Below, piece after piece: positions 47,661 to 57,621 of a DNA stretch of 64,000 bases. Made by a program: the position numbers and the translations under genes. The notes beneath the pieces are model-generated. The model had not been told where the DNA came from. It ran no database searches and saw only the letters and a program-made list of their open reading frames with translations. Source of the DNA: Mycolicibacterium sp. S2-37 (GTDB lineage: Bacteria; Actinomycetota; Actinomycetes; Mycobacteriales; Mycobacteriaceae); NCBI RefSeq assembly GCF_017352375.1, contig NZ_JAFEVR010000004.1, positions 248,001-312,000 on the forward strand, read 5' to 3'. How positions within the stretch are numbered: the stretch's first letter is position 1; every line of letters starts with the position of its first letter.

Positions 47661-48914
47661 TCAGAACGCCGAGTGCGGCGCCCCGATCCCCGGATCGATC
47701 GTGACCGGCCCGGCCGCCGACGGCGCGACCGGGAAGTCGAAGATGGCGGTCGGAATGTACACGGTGGCACAGGCATTCGGGATGTCGACCACCCCGGACA
47801 GCCGGCCCTCGATCGGCGCGGCGCCCAGCAGCAGATAGGCCTGTTCGGGGCTGTAGCCGAACTTCGTCAGGTAGTCGATGGCGTGCAGGCACGCCCGCTG
47901 GTATGCCAGATGGGAGTCGAGGTAGCGCTGTTCCCCGTCGAGCGTGACCGAGGTCCCGGAGAACGCCAGCCACTCGGAATACTGCGGATCGGTGTTGCCG
48001 GGCATGAAGATCGCGTTCTCGCTCACCCCATAGGTCTCCATACCGCCGGGGATCACGTCCACCCGCAGGTCGATGAAGCCGCCCATCTCGATCGCGCCGC
48101 AGAACGTGATTTCGCCGTCGCCCTGGGAGAAGTGCAGATCCCCCACCGACAGGTTCGCTCCGTCGACGAACACCGGGTAGAAGATCCGGCTGCCCTTGGT
48201 GAGGTTCTTGATGTCCTGGTTGCCGCCGTTCTCGCGCGGCGGTGCGGTGCGCGCGGCCTCGGCGGCGGCGGCGGTGAATGCGTCACCGGTCAGGCTGCCC
48301 AGAATCGCGTCCTGGGGTTCGGGAGGCAGCGCCAGCGGCGGTACCCGATCCGGATCGGTCGCGATCAGCGCGGCCTCGCGGGTGTTCCAGGTGGACAGCA
48401 GCCTCGCCGACGGCGCGGTCCCCATCAGGCCGGGATGGACGATCCCGGTGAACTCCACGCCAGGCACGTGCCGCGAGGTCGCCTTCTGGCCGGAGAAGTC
48501 CCAGATCGCCTTGTAGGCGTCGGGAAATTGATCGGTCAGGAACCCGCCGCCGTTCTGGGTCGGGAAGATCCCGGTGTAGCCCCAGCCCTGTCCCGCCAGC
48601 GGGCCGGAGTCCTCCTGCGGGATCGGTCCGACGTCGAGGATGTCGACGATCAACAGGTCCCCGGGTTTGGCGCCTTCGACGGCGATCGGGCCGGACAGCG
48701 TGTGCACGGTGGTCAGCGGTGCATTGAGGATGTCGTCGGCCGAATCGTCGTTGTGGATCGCCCCGTCGAACCACTCACGGCAGTGCACCCGGAACGAGTC
48801 GCCTTTCTTGACCGTCACCGCCGCCGGAATGTCCGGATGCCAGCGGTTGTGCCCGACCTTCTCCTGATCGGTGAACTTCTTCGTCGAATCGAGAGGAAAG
48901 ACAACGTCGGGCAT
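47661..48914 (-). CDS. fmdA: Formamidase/acetamidase
   Basis: 417-residue FmdA/AmdA-family amidase releasing ammonia from short aliphatic amides. Recognisable blocks: HNRWHPDIPAAVTVKKGDSFRVHCREWFDG, NDDSADDI, PLTTVHTLSGPIAVEGAKPGDLL, FTGIVHPGLMGTAPS, VGDLHFSQGDGEITFCGAIEMGGFIDLRV and YLTKFGYSPEQAYLLLGAAPIEGR. It lies 18 nt downstream of fmdB. The urea/amide transporter at the other end of the window could supply substrate, although the two loci are 43 kb apart. Confidence 0.93.
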   Translation of the reverse strand: MPDVVFPLDSTKKFTDQEKVGHNRWHPDIPAAVTVKKGDSFRVHCREWFDGAIHNDDSADDILNAPLTTVHTLSGPIAVEGAKPGDLLIVDILDVGPIPQEDSGPLAGQGWGYTGIFPTQNGGGFLTDQFPDAYKAIWDFSGQKATSRHVPGVEFTGIVHPGLMGTAPSARLLSTWNTREAALIATDPDRVPPLALPPEPQDAILGSLTGDAFTAAAAEAARTAPPRENGGNQDIKNLTKGSRIFYPVFVDGANLSVGDLHFSQGDGEITFCGAIEMGGFIDLRVDVIPGGMETYGVSENAIFMPGNTDPQYSEWLAFSGTSVTLDGEQRYLDSHLAYQRACLHAIDYLTKFGYSPEQAYLLLGAAPIEGRLSGVVDIPNACATVYIPTAIFDFPVAPSAAGPVTIDPGIGAPHSAF

Positions 48915-48932
48915 GGGGCTCCTTCTACGGTC

Positions 48933-49217
48933 CTACGGGCGCGGGAGGTTGCGGTGCAGCGGGTTGGTGCTGACGCGGCGCCGGCGGGATCCCGGCGGCG
49001 GCGCGGTCACCACCGCGGGACGTTCAGCGGTCGCCCGCGTCGCATCCTGGACCGCCAGTGCGGCGCCACCGGTGCCGCCCAGGTTCGGCGCCGCCATCAT
49101 CCGCCGGGCCGACGCGCCGCAGTCGGGGCACGCGACCGCGTCGGGGCGGCTCTGCATCCGATGCATCTGCTGCGTGGTGCCGCACCCGGCTTCGCAGCGA
49201 AAGACGTAGAGAATCAC
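48933..49217 (-). CDS. fmdB: FmdB-family zinc-ribbon regulatory protein
   Basis: 94 residues. The N-terminal zinc ribbon has Cys8 and Cys12 (CEAGCG) and Cys30 and Cys33 (CPDCG); the first knuckle has an extra residue compared with the usual CxxCG. The rest is low-complexity and ends in an Arg-rich tail. FmdB-type proteins accompany formamidase genes and are proposed regulators. The start is GTG 49217. First gene of fmdB-fmdA. Confidence 0.8.
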   Translation of the reverse strand: MILYVFRCEAGCGTTQQMHRMQSRPDAVACPDCGASARRMMAAPNLGGTGGAALAVQDATRATAERPAVVTAPPPGSRRRRVSTNPLHRNLPRP

Positions 49218-49472
49218 GACTTTCCCCCACTGTGTTCGATCCGGTGAGCGTCACCCTACTCAGCAGGCGGGCCGTCCGCGCGGCAGTTGGGAGAACCTGA
49301 CATCCGTCCCTCGGCTGCGGCGTGGCGACCGACCGGTCCGACGGTGTTTCCCCACTCGACGGGTGTGGGCAGGCGATTACGCCTAGGTGGTCCAAACGTC
49401 CTGTGCGGACCGATTTTCGAACACACCGAGCTGTCGTCACCGTCGGCGGCTCGTGTGCGCCGCCGCAGCGGC

Positions 49473-50225
49473 CTACTCCTCGATCTGGGCGAGGATCTCG
49501 TCGGGGATGTCGACGTTGGTGTAGACGTCCTGCACATCGTCGCTGTCTTCCAGCGCGTCGACCAGCTTCATCACCTTGCGCGCACCCTCGGCGTCCACCG
49601 GCACGGTGACCGAGGGCTGGAAGCTGGCCTCGGCGGAGTCGTAATCGATCCCGGCGTCCTGGAGCGCACTGCGCACCGCCACCAGATCGGTGGGCTCGGA
49701 GATGATCTCGAAGCTGTCGCCCAGGTCGTTGACGTCCTCGGCGCCGGCCTCCAGAACCGCGGTGAGCACGTCGTCCTCGGTCAGGCCGTTCTTCTCCAGC
49801 GTCACCACACCCTTGCGGGTGAACAGGTACGACACCGAGCCGGGGTCGGCCATGTTGCCGCCGTTGCGGGTCATCGCCACCCGGACTTCGCCGGCGGCGC
49901 GGTTGCGGTTGTCGGTCAGGCACTCCACCAGGATCGCCACACCGTTGGGGCCGTAGCCCTCGTAGGTGATCGTCTGCCAGTCGGCGCCGCCGGCCTCTTC
50001 ACCGGCGCCGCGTTTGCGGGCGCGCTCGATGTTGTCGTTGGGCACCGAGTTCTTCTTGGCCTTCTGGATGGCGTCGTACAACGTCGGGTTGCCGCCGGGA
50101 TCGCCGCCACCGGTTCGCGCCGCGACCTCGATGTTCTTGATCAGCTTGGCGAAATTCTTACCCCTGCGGGCGTCGATGACCGCCTTCTTGTGCTTCGTGG
50201 TCGCCCACTTGGAATGGCCGCTCAT
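49473..50225 (-). CDS. YebC/PmpR-family protein
   Basis: 250-residue cytoplasmic protein, full length. N-terminus [68 protein letters not shown] is diagnostic; domains II and III follow with [19 protein letters not shown]. The family includes DNA-binding regulators and, in recent work, translation factors. Corresponds to Rv2603c. In M. tuberculosis pdxT follows directly; here about 3.6 kb intervenes. Confidence 0.93.
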   Translation of the reverse strand: MSGHSKWATTKHKKAVIDARRGKNFAKLIKNIEVAARTGGGDPGGNPTLYDAIQKAKKNSVPNDNIERARKRGAGEEAGGADWQTITYEGYGPNGVAILVECLTDNRNRAAGEVRVAMTRNGGNMADPGSVSYLFTRKGVVTLEKNGLTEDDVLTAVLEAGAEDVNDLGDSFEIISEPTDLVAVRSALQDAGIDYDSAEASFQPSVTVPVDAEGARKVMKLVDALEDSDDVQDVYTNVDIPDEILAQIEE

Positions 50226-50343
50226 CGGGGGTGAACCTACTTTCTCGTCGTAATTCGCCTGTCGAGTCTACGTGCAGCGATTCCGCGCCCCGTCGGAACA
50301 CGACCGTCACGCTCAGGAAACAACCCGGTCCTAACTTTGCCCA

Positions 50344-50511
50344 ATGACCCAAGAGCTCAGCAACGAGGTGGGGAACGCGGCCGTCGACACCGACTCGACA
50401 CCATGACCGCCACCAAGGAGACGCTGGAGGACTACACGCTGCGCTTCGCTCCGCGCAGCTACCGGAAGTGGTCGACGGGCCGCCCAGACCCGGTGATTTC
50501 GGCGGGCTGAC
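50344..50511 (+). pseudogene. 5' remnant of an NCS1-type purine/cytosine permease gene
   Basis: Two short frames: ATG 50344 gives 20 residues and stops at 50404-50406; ATG 50403 gives TKETLEDYTLRFAPRSYRKW, the N-terminal consensus of NCS1 nucleobase permeases, then loses homology and stops at 50509-50511. A real family member is over 400 residues with 12 helices, so this is a truncated and probably frameshifted remnant. Homology ends next to a 14-bp sequence repeated at 53858-53871. Confidence 0.6.
50491..50504. repeat. 14-bp direct repeat, left copy
   Basis: CGGTGATTTCGGCG at the break in the permease remnant. The identical string is at 53858-53871, at the end of the alpha/beta hydrolase gene. 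The pair brackets the TetR-monooxygenase-hydrolase segment. A few 14-bp matches are expected by chance in 64 kb, so only the placement is suggestive. Confidence 0.35.
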
Positions 50512-50541
50512 GTACGCACAGCGTCGGTCAGCGCGCGGAAA

Positions 50542-51150
50542 TCACCCGAGGTCGGCGTCGATGTAGCGCTGCAGATTCGGGCTGATCGCGACGACGACCT
50601 CGTCCTCAGGCATGGACGCGACCGGTTCGATCTCCCACACGAACCGCATGAGCGCGAATCCGATGAGCTGACTGGCGATCAAGGCGCTGCGCCGCAACCG
50701 GTCGGACTCGTCGGTGCCCAACGTGGAGCTGCCGATCAAGCTGCGCGTCACGACGAGGCCGAGCTTCTCACGGGCGCGAGGTTCGTGCGCGGCCGTCATC
50801 ACCACCGCGCGCAGCGTGGGGCCGATCTCGTCGTCGGTCCAGCTCTGCAACACGGTGCGCACGAGCCGCTCACCGAGCTCGGCCCGCGGCGTCGCCCACG
50901 TCGTGGCGACCATGTCCAGCCAGCGCGGCGGCGGTTCAGTGGCGGCGTCGAGCAGGCCGTCCTTGGATCCGAAGTAGTGGTACACCAACGCGGGATCCAC
51001 CTCGGCGCCGCGGGCAACAGCGCGGATGGTGGTGCCCGCCGAACCGTTCTGAGCGAATTCGGCACGCGCGACGTCCAGGATGCGCGCTGCGAGCACCCCG
51101 CGTTCATCGCGCGGTCCCGGCACGCTCGCTCTGTTCACCAACGGTTTCAC
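50542..51150 (-). CDS. TetR-family transcriptional regulator
   Basis: 202 residues. HTH: LAARILDVARAEFAQNGSAGTTIRAVARGAEVDPALVYHYFGSKDGLLDAA at about residues 18-68. The C-terminal domain (PRAELGERLVRTVLQSWTDDEIGPTLRAVV...) resembles the TetR group with a PRWLDMVATTW helix. Several starts exist (TTG 51153, GTG 51150, GTG 51138); 51150 is used, without a clear ribosome-binding site. It is divergent from the FAD monooxygenase with an operator-like repeat between. Confidence 0.83.
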   Translation of the reverse strand: MKPLVNRASVPGPRDERGVLAARILDVARAEFAQNGSAGTTIRAVARGAEVDPALVYHYFGSKDGLLDAATEPPPRWLDMVATTWATPRAELGERLVRTVLQSWTDDEIGPTLRAVVMTAAHEPRAREKLGLVVTRSLIGSSTLGTDESDRLRRSALIASQLIGFALMRFVWEIEPVASMPEDEVVVAISPNLQRYIDADLG

Positions 51151-51181
51151 CAATCCGTGAATTTTGCCCCTTGCGTCGACA

Positions 51182-51207
51182 CTAGTCTCATCGTAGCGTG
51201 AGATTAG
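51182..51207. promoter_or_regulatory. Candidate TetR operator
   Basis: Imperfect inverted repeat CTAGTCTCA (51182-51190), 8-nt spacer, TGAGATTAG (51199-51207), one mismatch in nine. It is central in the 90-bp gap between the divergent TetR and FAD monooxygenase genes. Confidence 0.6.
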
Positions 51208-51240
51208 TTTCAACGGGGCGAGAAATTCTAGGAGTGCACG

Positions 51241-52806
51241 ATGGGCACAACACCCGCAACCGACGTCCTCATCGTCGGCGCCGGACCGGTCGGTCTGGTG
51301 GCCGCCTGCGAGCTGGCGCGCCGTGGAATCGGCGTCCGAATCGTCGACAAGCTGACCGCGCCGACCGACGAGTCGCGCGCCATCGCGATCCACGCCCGAA
51401 GCCTCGACATGTTCGCCCGCATGGGTATCGTCGACCGCCTGGTGGCGACCGGCGTCAGGTCGACCGGCATGAAGATGCTCAGCAACGACAGCGAACTGTT
51501 CGAGGTCGGCTTCTCCGGTGTCGACAGCGCGTTCCCCTTCTCGCTGCTCACCCCGCAGACCGAGACCGAACGCGTGCTGGGCGAACGCCTGGAGGAACTG
51601 GGATTGGCTGTCGAACGTGGTGTCGAACTCGTCGGCCTCATCCAGGGTGACGAGTCGGTCCGGGCGACGCTGCGCTGCGCCGACGGCGCTGAGGAGACGC
51701 TCGACGCCACCTGGCTCATCGGGGCCGACGGCGCCCACAGCACCGTGCGCCACCAGGTCGGCACCCGCCTCCAGGGCTCATTCAAGGGCGAGCGGTTCAT
51801 CCTCGGCGACTGCGACGCCGAGAGCGACCTGAGCGACGACTCGATGTACACGATTTTCGCGCCTGAGGGACCAGTGGTCACCATGCCGATGCGCGACGGA
51901 CGTCACCGGCTGATGGCTCAGATACGCGAGCCCGAAGGCACGCCGCTGAACCTGCATCCCACCCAGGATGACTTGCAGCGCATCCTCGACGAACGCGTCG
52001 GCAGGATTCGGATCACCAACAGCCACTGGCTGACCTGCTTCGAGATCCACCACGGCCAGGTCCCGGAGTACCGGTACGGCCGGGTGTTCCTGGTCGGCGA
52101 TGCCGCCCACATCCACAGTCCCGCCGGCGGACAGGGCATGAACACCGGCATGCAGGACGCGTTCAACCTGGCATGGAAGCTGGCGATGGCCGTTCGCGGA
52201 GACGGCGGGCCGACGCTACTCGACAGCTATCACGCTGAACGCCACCCGGTCGCCGAGAAGGTGATCGACTTCTCCAGCGCCCTGACCAAGGCCGGCACCG
52301 TCAGCGGCGGCGCCCGCGTCGTGCGCAACGCCGTACTCAAGGTCCTCGGCAACATCCCGACCGTCAGCAACAGGCTGGCCGGCATCGTCGAGGAGATCGG
52401 TATCGGTTACGAGAACAGCCCGGCGGTGCTGGACCGGCATCCCCGGCACTGCAAGGTCGTTGCCGGACAACATCTTCCGCATGTAGACAACGCCGAACTC
52501 CAGAAGCAGCTGATGAGCTCCTGCAGCGGCGACAACACCGGCCACACCATTCTCGTCGTCACGGCAGACAGGCCCGCGCCTGCCGCCGGACCGGCCGGCC
52601 AGCGGCAGGTCCTGATCACCGCCGACGACAGCCCGGTCGGCGGCTACGACACCGTCGTCGCCGATCCGGCAGGACACCTCGCCAACCGACTCGGTTTGCG
52701 CGGCGGCGGCCGCGTGGTCGTGCGGCCCGACGGTTACATCGGCGCCGTGACCGCGATCGACGACTCGACCGGCATCGCCGACTACTTCGATCGGATCGCG
52801 CGGTAG
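51241..52806 (+). CDS. FAD-dependent aromatic-type monooxygenase
   Basis: 521-residue class A flavoprotein hydroxylase. Dinucleotide motif VLIVGAGPVGLVAACELARRG at about residues 9-29, DG motif WLIGADGAHSTVRHQVG, and GD motif VFLVGDAAHIHSPAGGQGMNTGMQDAFNLAWKL. The C-terminal thioredoxin-like domain (after about 400) is present but degenerate. This PheA/TfdB-like group hydroxylates phenols and polyketide aromatics. ATG 51241 is preceded by AGGAG. It is followed 4 nt later by an alpha/beta hydrolase, suggesting hydroxylation then hydrolysis. Confidence 0.88.
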   Translation: MGTTPATDVLIVGAGPVGLVAACELARRGIGVRIVDKLTAPTDESRAIAIHARSLDMFARMGIVDRLVATGVRSTGMKMLSNDSELFEVGFSGVDSAFPFSLLTPQTETERVLGERLEELGLAVERGVELVGLIQGDESVRATLRCADGAEETLDATWLIGADGAHSTVRHQVGTRLQGSFKGERFILGDCDAESDLSDDSMYTIFAPEGPVVTMPMRDGRHRLMAQIREPEGTPLNLHPTQDDLQRILDERVGRIRITNSHWLTCFEIHHGQVPEYRYGRVFLVGDAAHIHSPAGGQGMNTGMQDAFNLAWKLAMAVRGDGGPTLLDSYHAERHPVAEKVIDFSSALTKAGTVSGGARVVRNAVLKVLGNIPTVSNRLAGIVEEIGIGYENSPAVLDRHPRHCKVVAGQHLPHVDNAELQKQLMSSCSGDNTGHTILVVTADRPAPAAGPAGQRQVLITADDSPVGGYDTVVADPAGHLANRLGLRGGGRVVVRPDGYIGAVTAIDDSTGIADYFDRIAR

Positions 52807-52810
52807 CGCC

Positions 52811-53863
52811 ATGTACATCTACGACATCGACGCGCAGGCCATGTTCGACGACCGCACCCACCAGTTCGAGAAGTTCGGCATCGCGCTGTCCGACATCGAG
52901 GACGTCCGCCGCGCGGTGAGCGACATGTGGGCCGACGCGCCCGGCGGCTGGGTCTACGAATGGTCCGCGCTGGCCGGCCGCTACGCCGACCAGGGTGAGC
53001 ACCGGCTGGCCTCGCTGCTGTACGGCTGCGCGAAGTTCCCGTGTCTGACCGATTCAGCGCGGGAGCGGGCGATGGAGAACCAGCTCGCCGAGTTCCAGTT
53101 GGCCGCAACGGATTTCCCCGTTTGCTTCGAGCGCCGGATCATCCAGGTGCCCTACCGGGGACGCACGGTCGAGGTAGCCCTGCATGTGTACTCGACCGAC
53201 GGTGAGTATGCGCGTCGTCCGGTGCTGATCGCCAGCGGCGGGGTGGACACCTGGAAGATGGACATCCATCCGTGGTGGGTGGCCTTCGCCCAGCACGCCG
53301 GCGTCACGACGGTGGCCTTCGACCACCCCGGCACCGGCGAGGCGACGATTCCGCTCGACCGGCATGCCGACGAGGTGATCGCCGGCATCGCACGCTACGG
53401 CCGGGAGATCGGCGACGGCCGGGTGGCGCACTTCGGTGCGTCGTTCGGCGGGAACTTCGCGGCGATGTCGGGGCTGTCGGGCATCGTCGACGCGGCCGTC
53501 GACCTGGGCGGACCGGTACTGGACTCGTTCGCACCAGAGCACCTGTCCCAGTTGCCGTTCGGCATGCACGACATCCTCGGCAACGCCATGCACTGGAACC
53601 ACTCCCCTACCCTCGCCGAACTCAGCTCCGCGCTGGGATCGTTGTCGCGGCGCGATCTGCTTGCCGAGACCCGCAATTCGGCCATGTTGGTGGCCAACGG
53701 CGCCGACGACTACTTCGTCCCCCAGTCCGATACCGTGTGCTTCGAAGGCCGGCCGGACACCGAGGTGCACCTGATCCCCGGCACGGGACACGTCGCCATG
53801 AGCAAGGCGCCGGAGGTCATCCCGATGGTCGCCGGGTGGTTGCGCCGGCAGTTCGAGCGGTGA
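52811..53863 (+). CDS. FrsA-like alpha/beta hydrolase with helical N-terminal domain
   Basis: 350 residues. Residues 1-110 are a helical cap-type region (RRAVSDMWADAPGGWVYEWSALAGRYADQGEHRLASLLYGCAKFP). The hydrolase core has nucleophile elbow HFGASFGGNFAAM, Asp in NGADDYFVP and His in GTGHVAMSK, so the triad is complete. This architecture occurs in FrsA-like esterases and in C-C bond hydrolases such as 2,6-dihydroxypseudooxynicotine hydrolase. Placed directly after an aromatic hydroxylase, C-C cleavage of a hydroxylated ketone is a reasonable guess. Confidence 0.78.
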   Translation: MYIYDIDAQAMFDDRTHQFEKFGIALSDIEDVRRAVSDMWADAPGGWVYEWSALAGRYADQGEHRLASLLYGCAKFPCLTDSARERAMENQLAEFQLAATDFPVCFERRIIQVPYRGRTVEVALHVYSTDGEYARRPVLIASGGVDTWKMDIHPWWVAFAQHAGVTTVAFDHPGTGEATIPLDRHADEVIAGIARYGREIGDGRVAHFGASFGGNFAAMSGLSGIVDAAVDLGGPVLDSFAPEHLSQLPFGMHDILGNAMHWNHSPTLAELSSALGSLSRRDLLAETRNSAMLVANGADDYFVPQSDTVCFEGRPDTEVHLIPGTGHVAMSKAPEVIPMVAGWLRRQFER

Positions 53864-53871
53864 TTTCGGCG
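53858..53871. repeat. 14-bp direct repeat, right copy
   Basis: CGGTGATTTCGGCG spanning the stop codon of the alpha/beta hydrolase, identical to 50491-50504. It marks the boundary where the conserved pdxT gene resumes. Confidence 0.35.
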
Positions 53872-53876
53872 CGCTC

Positions 53877-54461
53877 TCAAGAGACCATGTCGACGAACAG
53901 TTTGTGTACGCGGCGGTCGCCGGTCATCTCCGGGTGGAACGACGTCGCGAGCATGCGGCCCTGCCGAACGGCGACGATGTGCTCCCCCGCGCGGCCGAGC
54001 ACCTCGACACCCGCACCGACCCGCTCGACCCACGGCGCCCGGATGAACACCGCGTGCACCGGACCGTCGAGCCCCTCGAACGGGATGTCGCCTTCGAACG
54101 AATCGACCTGCCGGCCGAAAGCGTTGCGCCGCACCGTCATGTCGATCCCCCGCAACGGGGTGGCCTCGCGGCCTACGGCACCGGCGTCGAGGATATCGCT
54201 GGCCAGCAGGATCATCCCGGCACACGATCCGTAGGCGGGCATCCCGTCAGCCAGCCGCGCGCGCAGGGGCTCGAGCAGGTCGAACTCGCGCAACAGATGG
54301 CTCATCGCCGTGGACTCCCCGCCCGGGATCACCAGCGCGTCGACGGCGTCGAGCTCAGTGCGCCGCCGCACGGTGATGGCGTCGGCCCCGGCCTCCGACA
54401 GCGCGGCGAGATGCTCGCGGGTGTCGCCCTGCAGTGCCAGCACCCCGATGCGGACGCTCAC
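53877..54461 (-). CDS. pdxT: PLP synthase glutaminase subunit PdxT
   Basis: 194-residue class I glutaminase delivering ammonia to PdxS for pyridoxal 5'-phosphate synthesis. [17 protein letters not shown] start, IPGGEST, nucleophile SCAGMILLA (Cys about residue 79), and His-Glu in [12 protein letters not shown] 54461 overlaps the tesB stop (GTGA). The normal length confirms that the gene survived the insertion of the neighbouring accessory segment. Confidence 0.95.
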   Translation of the reverse strand: MSVRIGVLALQGDTREHLAALSEAGADAITVRRRTELDAVDALVIPGGESTAMSHLLREFDLLEPLRARLADGMPAYGSCAGMILLASDILDAGAVGREATPLRGIDMTVRRNAFGRQVDSFEGDIPFEGLDGPVHAVFIRAPWVERVGAGVEVLGRAGEHIVAVRQGRMLATSFHPEMTGDRRVHKLFVDMVS

Positions 54462-55303
54462 TCCCGTCCCGGGGTGAAATTGCGCGGATAGCGGGTCAGC
54501 CCCTCCTGCATCACCGCCGCGACCATCTCGCCGTACTGGTTGAACAGCTTGCCCTGCGTCAGCGCCCGGCCGCCGCACGCGGACGGCGAGGACTGGTCGT
54601 AGAGCAGCCACTCGTCGGCGCGGAACGGCCGCATGAACCACATCGCGTGGTCCAGAGAGGCGATGTTGAGATGCTTGCGCTCGTCGGGATGGTTCACCTG
54701 CGCCGACCCGAGCAGCGTCAGATCACTGAGGTAGGCCAGCGCGCAGATGTGCAGCACCGGATCGTCGGGCAGCGGATCGTGGTGCCGGAACCACACCTGC
54801 TGCTGGGAAGCCTTACCCGGCAACCGGGTCACCTGGTCGCGCGGCACGATGCGCACGTCCCACTCCGCGAACTGGGCGAAGCCGGCATCGTCGAAGGCCT
54901 TCCCGGACCGGAAGCCCGGCAGATCGTCCGGTGGCGGCGCGGACGGCATCGCGTCCTGGTGCTCGATACCGCTCTGGTCGGTCTGAAAGGACGCCGACAT
55001 GGAGAAGATCGTCTCGCCGTGCTGGATCGCACTCACCCGACGGGTGCAGAACGACCCTCCGTCCCGAATGCGTTCGACGATGTACACCGACGGCGCGCGA
55101 GCGTCACCGGGTCGCAGGAAGTAGCCGTGCAGCGAGTGCACCAGGAATTTGGGATCGACGGTGCGCACCGCCGACACCAGCGACTGGCCCGCGACGTGAC
55201 CGCCGAAAGTCCGCTGCAGGAACCCCGATTCGGGGCTGAACACCGCCCCGCGGTAGATGTTGTACTCGAGTTGCTCGAGGTCGAGGATCTGCTCGATCGC
55301 CAT
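54458..55303 (-). CDS. tesB: Acyl-CoA thioesterase II
   Basis: 281-residue double hot-dog thioesterase hydrolysing acyl-CoA to free acid. [31 protein letters not shown], catalytic-set residues in [12 protein letters not shown] (Asp), SLDHAMWFM and [19 protein letters not shown] (Gln). It sits between pdxS and pdxT, as in M. tuberculosis, with overlaps or gaps under 10 nt, so it is co-expressed with vitamin B6 synthesis. Confidence 0.93.
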   Translation of the reverse strand: MAIEQILDLEQLEYNIYRGAVFSPESGFLQRTFGGHVAGQSLVSAVRTVDPKFLVHSLHGYFLRPGDARAPSVYIVERIRDGGSFCTRRVSAIQHGETIFSMSASFQTDQSGIEHQDAMPSAPPPDDLPGFRSGKAFDDAGFAQFAEWDVRIVPRDQVTRLPGKASQQQVWFRHHDPLPDDPVLHICALAYLSDLTLLGSAQVNHPDERKHLNIASLDHAMWFMRPFRADEWLLYDQSSPSACGGRALTQGKLFNQYGEMVAAVMQEGLTRYPRNFTPGRE

Positions 55304-55312
55304 CCGCGTCGG

Positions 55313-56242
55313 TCACCAGCCGCGTTCGGCGAGCCGGTGCGGCTGGGCGATGTCCTCCACGTTGATGCCGACCATCGCCTCACCCAGCCCGCGCGACACC
55401 TTGGCCAGTACGTCCGGATCGTCGTAGAAGGTGGTGGCCTTCACGATCGCCGCCGCGCGCTCGGCGGGGTTGCCGGACTTGAAGATGCCTGAGCCGACGA
55501 ACACGCCCTCGGCGCCGAGCTGCATCATCATCGCCGCGTCGGCCGGTGTCGCGATCCCACCGGCGGTGAACAGTGTGACCGGCAGCTTGCCCGCCCGCGC
55601 GACCTCGACCACCAGGTCGTACGGCGCCTGCAGCTCCTTCGACGCCACGAACAGCTCATCCTCGCTCAATGACGTCAGCCGGCGGATCTCGCCACCGATC
55701 TTGCGCATGTGGGTGGTCGCGTTGGACACGTCGCCGGTTCCGGCCTCGCCCTTGGAGCGGATCATCGCCGCGCCCTCGGTGATCCGGCGCAGCGCCTCGC
55801 CGAGATTGGTCGCACCGCAGACGAAGGGCACGGTGAATCGCCACTTGTCGATGTGGTTGGTGTAGTCGGCCGGCGTGAGCACCTCCGACTCGTCGACGTA
55901 GTCCACGCCGAGGCTCTGCAGGATCTGCGCCTCGACGAAGTGTCCGATCCGCGCCTTGGCCATCACAGGGATGGTGACCGCGTCGATGATGCCCTCGATC
56001 ATGTCGGGATCGCTCATCCGCGAAACACCGCCCTGGGCCCGGATGTCGGCGGGCACCCGCTCGAGCGCCATCACCGCGACGGCGCCGGCAGCCTCGGCGA
56101 TGCGGGCCTGCTCGGGGGTGACGACGTCCATGATCACGCCGCCCTTGAGCATCTCGGCCATACCGCGCTTGACGCGTGCCGTGCCGGTCAGGCTGGACGC
56201 ACCGTTGTGATTTGCGCCATTAGCTGCGGTTTCCACTGCCAT
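55313..56242 (-). CDS. pdxS: PLP synthase subunit PdxS
   Basis: 309-residue TIM-barrel synthase making PLP from ribose 5-phosphate, glyceraldehyde 3-phosphate and ammonia. [19 protein letters not shown] near the start, first catalytic Lys in VMAKARIGH, second in [12 protein letters not shown], and the C-terminal LAERGW. ATG 56242 has GGAGG very close (2-nt gap); the first 20 residues ([10 protein letters not shown]) are a variable extension. First gene of pdxS-tesB-pdxT. Confidence 0.95.
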   Translation of the reverse strand: MAVETAANGANHNGASSLTGTARVKRGMAEMLKGGVIMDVVTPEQARIAEAAGAVAVMALERVPADIRAQGGVSRMSDPDMIEGIIDAVTIPVMAKARIGHFVEAQILQSLGVDYVDESEVLTPADYTNHIDKWRFTVPFVCGATNLGEALRRITEGAAMIRSKGEAGTGDVSNATTHMRKIGGEIRRLTSLSEDELFVASKELQAPYDLVVEVARAGKLPVTLFTAGGIATPADAAMMMQLGAEGVFVGSGIFKSGNPAERAAAIVKATTFYDDPDVLAKVSRGLGEAMVGINVEDIAQPHRLAERGW

Positions 56243-56427
56243 CTCCTCCGAATCGCTACTGATCCAGTGTAGTGCGCCCGCCAAATCCTTTGATTCCGCA
56301 ATGCACGGGCGCGGCCTCGCCACCGGATACCAGTTCGCGCACCATTGTCGCATCACACCGGCAGCGACTCTGAATCCAGCGGCGCTTCGGACCCGGGTGC
56401 CCGGCGCCCGCCGTCGTGAACCGCAAT

Positions 56428-57621
56428 TCACCAGATCGAGGGCGCGCCCCGCCGGATGCGCTCGACCTCCGACCGGGCGAACCGCACCCGGTCGGTCTCG
56501 GCCCCGCGGGCCGACGCCAGCTCCTCGGCCAGATCGTGGGCGGCCTCGAGGACGTAATCCGCCGCCCGCCGTTCCCGACGGCCACCCAGCGCCTTGCGGA
56601 ACGCCCTGCGGGCCGTACGGTCGCCGGCGAGCACGCCGAGTTCGGCCGGCGTGATCACCTGACGGGCGACCTCCGGGGCGAGCACGGTCCGCATCAGCTC
56701 GCGTTCGCGCGCGACCGTGAGGCGGTAGACCCAGACCACGACGAGCACGGCCACGACGACCATGAGCAGCATCATCAGGTAGGTCAGCCAAACCTGCGAT
56801 CCGGCGATGGCACCGACCGAATCCCACACGCCGTGCAGCAGCATCGCCGTCGCCATGAGCAGGACGCCGCGGCCGAGGCGGCGCGGCTCGGCGGGTCGGC
56901 CCATCGCGTACACCAGCCCGGCACAGAAGATCGCGCTGTACGCCACGTGACCCGCCACCCCGGTGATCATCCGCGCCCAGATGGTGCCCATCTCCGACGC
57001 GACCGGATCAGCGCCGAAATGCGCACTCGCCGAGGTCAGCGCATAGGAGATGTCCTCGAGGACCTGGAACCCCAGCCCGATCACCGCGCCGAGGACGAAG
57101 CCGTCGAACGCCGTGCGAATCACCCTGGGCGCCAGCGCGATCAGCAGCACCAGACCGGCGCCCTTGCACAGTTCCTCGCTGAACGGCGCCGACAGCCCGG
57201 CCGACCAGTCCAGGGCCCAGCTCTGACCGAACGACTTCGCGTACAGGTTGCCCAGCGCACCGTTGGCGTTGGCCGCCAGAGCCCAGCTCGCCGCGAAGGC
57301 GCCCCACAGCAACCCGGCGACGAGCAGCGTGACGGGCAACGTGGCATAGCGGTCGACGCGCTGGGTGAACCACCAGAACAGCAACCCGTAGAGCCCGAAC
57401 AAGACGAGTGCGCGCACCACCGCCCCGCCGAAACCCGCGGGCTGTGCGGTCACCATGGGGACGAACGCCGTCGCACCGACGGACACCAGGAGCAGGTAGA
57501 CCCAGAACGCCAGGTTCCGCGGCTGGTAGAAGACGAACCGGCGACCCCAGCCAGAGGTGTGCAGGGCCGTGCTGCGAGCGGCCTCCAGCGCCGCCTGATC
57601 GTCGTTCACGGCGTTCGTCAC
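56428..57621 (-). CDS. PrsW-family intramembrane metalloprotease
   Basis: 397-residue multispanning protein with about eight helices. The PrsW motifs are present: FSEELCKG (EExxK-like), [10 protein letters not shown] with acidic residue on the next helix, and LLHGVWDS (HxxxD). The C-terminal 110 residues are a soluble helical tail. PrsW proteases cut membrane proteins such as anti-sigma factors. GTG 57621 overlaps the stop of the upstream membrane protein gene, a possible substrate or partner. Confidence 0.82.
   Translation of the reverse strand: MTNAVNDDQAALEAARSTALHTSGWGRRFVFYQPRNLAFWVYLLLVSVGATAFVPMVTAQPAGFGGAVVRALVLFGLYGLLFWWFTQRVDRYATLPVTLLVAGLLWGAFAASWALAANANGALGNLYAKSFGQSWALDWSAGLSAPFSEELCKGAGLVLLIALAPRVIRTAFDGFVLGAVIGLGFQVLEDISYALTSASAHFGADPVASEMGTIWARMITGVAGHVAYSAIFCAGLVYAMGRPAEPRRLGRGVLLMATAMLLHGVWDSVGAIAGSQVWLTYLMMLLMVVVAVLVVVWVYRLTVARERELMRTVLAPEVARQVITPAELGVLAGDRTARRAFRKALGGRRERRAADYVLEAAHDLAEELASARGAETDRVRFARSEVERIRRGAPSIW

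Noticed and set aside
49218..49472. Short frames in the gap between fmdB and yebC
   Set aside because: None has a ribosome-binding site, protein-like composition or recognisable homology; treated as intergenic.
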